A stretch of DNA of 9,237 bases, from NCBI GenBank assembly GCA_038562555.1, contig JBCFBK010000088.1:1-9237 (forward strand). Reading direction: 5' to 3'. Origin of the DNA: JBCFBK01 sp038562555 (GTDB lineage: Bacteria; Bacteroidota; Bacteroidia; Bacteroidales; Prolixibacteraceae). Positions 6,550 to 9,237 of this stretch are shown here, piece after piece (positions within the stretch are counted from its first letter, which is position 1; every line of letters begins with the position of its first letter). The translations under genes and the position numbers were made by a program. The notes below the pieces were generated by a model. It saw nothing but the letters and a program-made list of their open reading frames with translations. It had not been told where the DNA came from and ran no database searches.

Positions 6550-7845
6550 TCAGAACAGACCGTATACATCTTCTTTAAAAATCACGTTATTGTCCACCAC
6601 GATCGCAGGCGCATAGATCAGGAATACCGGTACCCTTACAGGTAAAGTCAGCATATTCGATTCGGTGTCCTTCTTCCCGGTTTTTAGTTCCTGAATATCG
6701 ATCTCACCCCGAAGCAAGGCATCAGCCAGTTCAAAAGGTTTTTCCAGACGGACGCACCCGTGGCTCAAAAACCGGAAATCCTTTGCGAAAACGCCTTGCC
6801 AGCTTGTTGCATGTAAAAAGATGCTGAATGGGTTTTTAAAATCAAATTTGACCACTCCGAGCGAATTATCAGCTCCGGTTGATTGCCTGAAAAAATAGGG
6901 GAAGTTTTTCTCCGTATAACTTGTCCAGTTCAGCTCCGAATCGTCCAGTACATTTCCTTTGGAATCGACCACCTCAAAATTGTGCTGCTCCAGATACGAC
7001 TCATCCTGAAGCACTTTAGGCAGGATTTCTTTCACAGCAATACTATGGGGAACATTCCAGGCCGGAAAGGTTACAATGCTGGTGATATAAGATGCAATCG
7101 TTGGTGTTTTATTCTTTTTCTTGCCGGGTACCGTACGCATTTTTAACGCAAGCAGTCCGTCTTTGTAATATTCAGCTTCAGCAGTCGGAATGTTCACCAG
7201 CACGTATTCCGTTTGTTGATTAACCGTAAGATATCTCCGGTAATTCATGGACCGGACTACTTTGTTGTACTTCAGCGAATCGGCCGGGGTGACGGAATCA
7301 TTCAGGTATTTCTTCAAAACAAGGTAATCAGGATCTTTACAATCGAGTGTTGAAATTAATTTTGAGACCTTTTGCGTCGGTTTTGAATTGATCAACTGGT
7401 CAATGTAAACGGAATCACGCGGCATGCCGACTTCATCGTAATCGAAATGAATATTCCCTTCCTGCAGTTCTTTTAAAAAATTTAAAACCAAAGCTGTCAG
7501 CTGTTGATCTGTCTTCTCCTTCAATGTATCGTCTATGGCATTATTATTGGACAAAGCCTCGCGGATCTGATTATTTTGGATCTTACCGGAAGTTAAGCCG
7601 GAGCTGTTTGCCGAATCAATCGCATTGAGCCACTCGTTTGCTTTTTTAATCGTTTTACCCGATGAGAACCAGTAGATCGACTGGTGATTGACCGCGTAAA
7701 ATTTTTGCGCCAGGGGATCTTTGGTTGTGATCGTGATTGGCTGCGGTTGTTGTTTACAACTGAAAACTGCCAGACAGATGGGCAGTAAATACGCAAGAAA
7801 TTTCAGCTTTATTGCGACGCCGGTTTTTTTTGTAGCATGAAACAT
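6550..7845 (-). CDS. YcbB-like L,D-transpeptidase lipoprotein
   Basis: The protein has 431 residues and should make 3-3 cross-links in peptidoglycan, or attach proteins to it, from the periplasmic side. The signal region ends LAVFSC, so Cys30 is a probable lipid anchor; the lipobox is weak. Residues 44-170 resemble the N-terminal scaffold domain of YcbB-type enzymes (FYAVNHQSIYWF, then a helical region with LQEGNIHFDYDEVG). From about 200 the catalytic YkuD domain follows: YVLVNIPTAEAEYY, FPAWNVPHSIAVKEILPK, His345 in FLHATSW, and SHGCVRLEKP with catalytic Cys364. His345 and the SHGC motif are 15 residues apart, fitting the family pattern. YcbB has a peptidoglycan-binding domain between the two parts; only about 30 residues are available here, so it seems absent. 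The gene has its own promoter-like element at 7869-7936. Confidence 0.92.
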   Translation of the reverse strand: MFHATKKTGVAIKLKFLAYLLPICLAVFSCKQQPQPITITTKDPLAQKFYAVNHQSIYWFSSGKTIKKANEWLNAIDSANSSGLTSGKIQNNQIREALSNNNAIDDTLKEKTDQQLTALVLNFLKELQEGNIHFDYDEVGMPRDSVYIDQLINSKPTQKVSKLISTLDCKDPDYLVLKKYLNDSVTPADSLKYNKVVRSMNYRRYLTVNQQTEYVLVNIPTAEAEYYKDGLLALKMRTVPGKKKNKTPTIASYITSIVTFPAWNVPHSIAVKEILPKVLQDESYLEQHNFEVVDSKGNVLDDSELNWTSYTEKNFPYFFRQSTGADNSLGVVKFDFKNPFSIFLHATSWQGVFAKDFRFLSHGCVRLEKPFELADALLRGEIDIQELKTGKKDTESNMLTLPVRVPVFLIYAPAIVVDNNVIFKEDVYGLF

Positions 7846-7868
7846 ACGATACGAATTAAATTGAACCC

Positions 7869-7936
7869 CAAAGGTGCGTCTTTCACCCCCGGGAAGTTTT
7901 ATATATTTTCTGAAAAGAATTACATGATTTACATGT
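7869..7936 (-). promoter_or_regulatory. Diverged 40-bp operator (copy D) plus -7 box for the L,D-transpeptidase gene
   Basis: Read on the minus strand, 7936 to 7897 aligns without gaps to the copy at 381-420 with 28 of 40 identical bases. It includes AATCATGTAATTCTT against AATAATGTAATTCTT. The second half-site (ATATATAAAA) is weaker. After exactly 20 bases, as in copies A and B, comes CACCTTTG (7876-7869), seven of eight to TANNTTTG counting the two free positions. The start site should lie near 7862, giving a leader of about 17 bases before the ATG at 7845. The element starts five bases after the stop of the upstream Omp85 gene, so it fills most of the 96-base gap. Confidence 0.52.
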
Positions 7937-7941
7937 TGAGC

Positions 7942-9237
7942 TTAGAACGGATAACCAATCGCTACATTCAGTACCAGGTTATCGCTTCTCCATCCGGCGC
8001 TTCCAAAGTTGATCTGATCGATCACCCACCTGTTGTTTTCTTCCAGCCACGGTTTTCGCAGCGGCATGGCCAGATCGAAACGTAAAATGAAAAAGGAGAC
8101 ATCAATCCGTAAGCCCAGGCCGGCGCCAACAGCAATTTCATTCAAAAATTCAGACGTTTTGAACGAACTGCCGGTATTGGCCGGATTCGATTTTAGCAGC
8201 CATACGTTTCCCGCGTCAGCAAACAGCGCACCTTTAAAAAAGCGGTAAATTGTAAAGCGATATTCCGTATTCATTTCCAGTTTAACATCGCCACCCATTT
8301 GCAAAAAGCCTCTGTTCCCGGTGTCCTGATAAAAAGTACCCGGGCCAACGGAATTAATTTGAAAGGCACGGATACTGTTTGGTCCGCCGCTGAAAAATTG
8401 TTTGGTGTAAGGCAGGACTGAAGAGTTCCCGAACGGATCGGCCACACCAGCGAAAAACCGCGCTGCCAATTTGTTTTTATCTTTAAAATTATAATAGACC
8501 CGGCCATCCAGACTCAATTTCGCGTATTGGGAATAAACAGAGCCGGCAACCCTGGAAGGATTGTCGGATGACACTTTCCTGCCGCCAATAATTTTTGTCA
8601 GTGAAAAAATATTTCCTGCAAGCTCAGGGTTCAAATGAAAATAGAATTGCGTTTTTTTCCCGGTTAACATTTGCTCGTTGTAGGTGAACGCGTAACTTCC
8701 CCCGGCAATAAACTGCTCTTCATAGCTTCTTTTCAGGAAGGGATTTGCTTCCAGCAGTTCATTGAACACATCCGATTTGTTTCCCACGGTCGTGTAGCTG
8801 ATGTCGATCGGGTTTAATTCATGTTCTTTCCTGATATTTTCCTTCCACTTAAAGCCATAGACCAGACGGAATGTGCGCATGTCGAAATAATTGACCCGTT
8901 TGAGGTAATTATATGAAAGTAAAAGACTTGTTTTCGGAATATAGATGCTGCTTGTTCGTTTGATCGGGAACGGGACAAGAAAGCGGGGAAAAGTCAGTTC
9001 AATTTGCGGGTTATAGGAATAGGAATACAAATTTTCACCCGTTCCTCCCATCTGAGCCTCAAACGATCCGGCCAGCTTCAGGTCGAGTAATTCCGCTCCT
9101 CCAAAGGTATTTCTGTTCAGTATACTGATGTTGACCCGTGGTCCTGCATAATTATTTGATTTTGATACCAGGTCCAGTTCAGCCATGAATGTTCGTTTGG
9201 GCATCGGTGTCATCAGAATATTGACATCCAGCAATCC
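7942..9237 (-). CDS. C-terminal part of a TamL/BamA-type Omp85 outer-membrane protein (truncated by the window)
   Basis: About 431 codons are visible and the frame stays open at the right edge, so the true start lies outside; the TTG at 9234 should not be taken as a start. The first visible residues (LDVNILMTPMPKRTF) look like the last strand of a POTRA domain, then the barrel begins (MAELDLVSKSNNYAGPRVN). The loop-6 motif is present as GGPNSIRAFQINSVGPGTF, where IRAF stands for the usual VRGF. Later parts include FFKGALFADAGNVWLL and GLGLRIDVSFFILRFDLA, typical of the C-terminal strands of Omp85 proteins. It ends IGYPF with a terminal Phe. Such proteins insert or help assemble outer-membrane proteins; in Bacteroidota TamL, a lipoprotein relative of TamA, is the best match. 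The signal and POTRA domains are missing from view, so TamL and a BamA-like paralogue cannot be separated. Confidence 0.87.
   Translation of the reverse strand, partial: GLLDVNILMTPMPKRTFMAELDLVSKSNNYAGPRVNISILNRNTFGGAELLDLKLAGSFEAQMGGTGENLYSYSYNPQIELTFPRFLVPFPIKRTSSIYIPKTSLLLSYNYLKRVNYFDMRTFRLVYGFKWKENIRKEHELNPIDISYTTVGNKSDVFNELLEANPFLKRSYEEQFIAGGSYAFTYNEQMLTGKKTQFYFHLNPELAGNIFSLTKIIGGRKVSSDNPSRVAGSVYSQYAKLSLDGRVYYNFKDKNKLAARFFAGVADPFGNSSVLPYTKQFFSGGPNSIRAFQINSVGPGTFYQDTGNRGFLQMGGDVKLEMNTEYRFTIYRFFKGALFADAGNVWLLKSNPANTGSSFKTSEFLNEIAVGAGLGLRIDVSFFILRFDLAMPLRKPWLEENNRWVIDQINFGSAGWRSDNLVLNVAIGYPF

Noticed and set aside
9232..9234. TTG as start codon of the right-edge Omp85 gene
   Set aside because: The frame stays open through the window edge, and the visible part begins inside a POTRA-like strand, so the true start lies beyond 9237.

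Overview
The window looks like a chromosomal segment of a Bacteroidota bacterium (Sphingobacteriia, Chitinophagia or Cytophagia type; genus not determinable). The pointers are outer-membrane barrels ending in aromatic residues (YRF, YPF), A-rich translation starts without a clear Shine-Dalgarno, a PorT-like barrel protein, an MCE protein with NSGxGTLGRL repeats, and -7 promoter boxes resembling TANNTTTG. Every confident gene belongs to the cell envelope. No rRNA, tRNA, CRISPR array, insertion sequence or phage gene was seen.

Layout. Positions 1-40 (minus) hold the first 13 codons of a gene leaving the window, starting MKKNLL. Positions 41-607 have no convincing gene and form a divergent control region with a very AT-rich centre. 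An OmpA-like lipoprotein (608-1279) and a small outer-membrane barrel (1309-1974) follow as a likely pair, closed by an intrinsic terminator (1991-2023). Next comes a tight plus-strand operon: MlaE-like permease (2121-2975), MlaF-like ATPase (2972-3733), MlaD/MCE protein (3745-4683) and a POTRA-barrel outer-membrane protein (4701-6542). It meets, tail to tail with 7 bases between, a minus-strand L,D-transpeptidase lipoprotein (6550-7845). Upstream of that on the same strand is the C-terminal part of a TamL/BamA-type Omp85 protein (7942-9237) that enters from the right edge.

The most notable signal is regulatory. A 40-bp element occurs four times, always pointing at an envelope gene: 223-262 (minus, left-edge gene), 381-420 (plus, OmpA pair), 2025-2064 (plus, mla operon) and 7897-7936 (minus, more diverged, L,D-transpeptidase). 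Each copy has two half-sites, roughly GAATnATGTAAca, at a 21-bp period. In all four a -7-like box (nAnnTTT[G/A]) starts after a gap of 20 bases (21 in one copy), with no evident -33 TTTG. This is the architecture of an activator bound beside a weak promoter. I infer a local envelope regulon combining peptidoglycan anchoring (OmpA), peptidoglycan cross-linking (L,D-transpeptidase) and lipid transport (Mla plus an Omp85-like partner). The regulator is not in the window.
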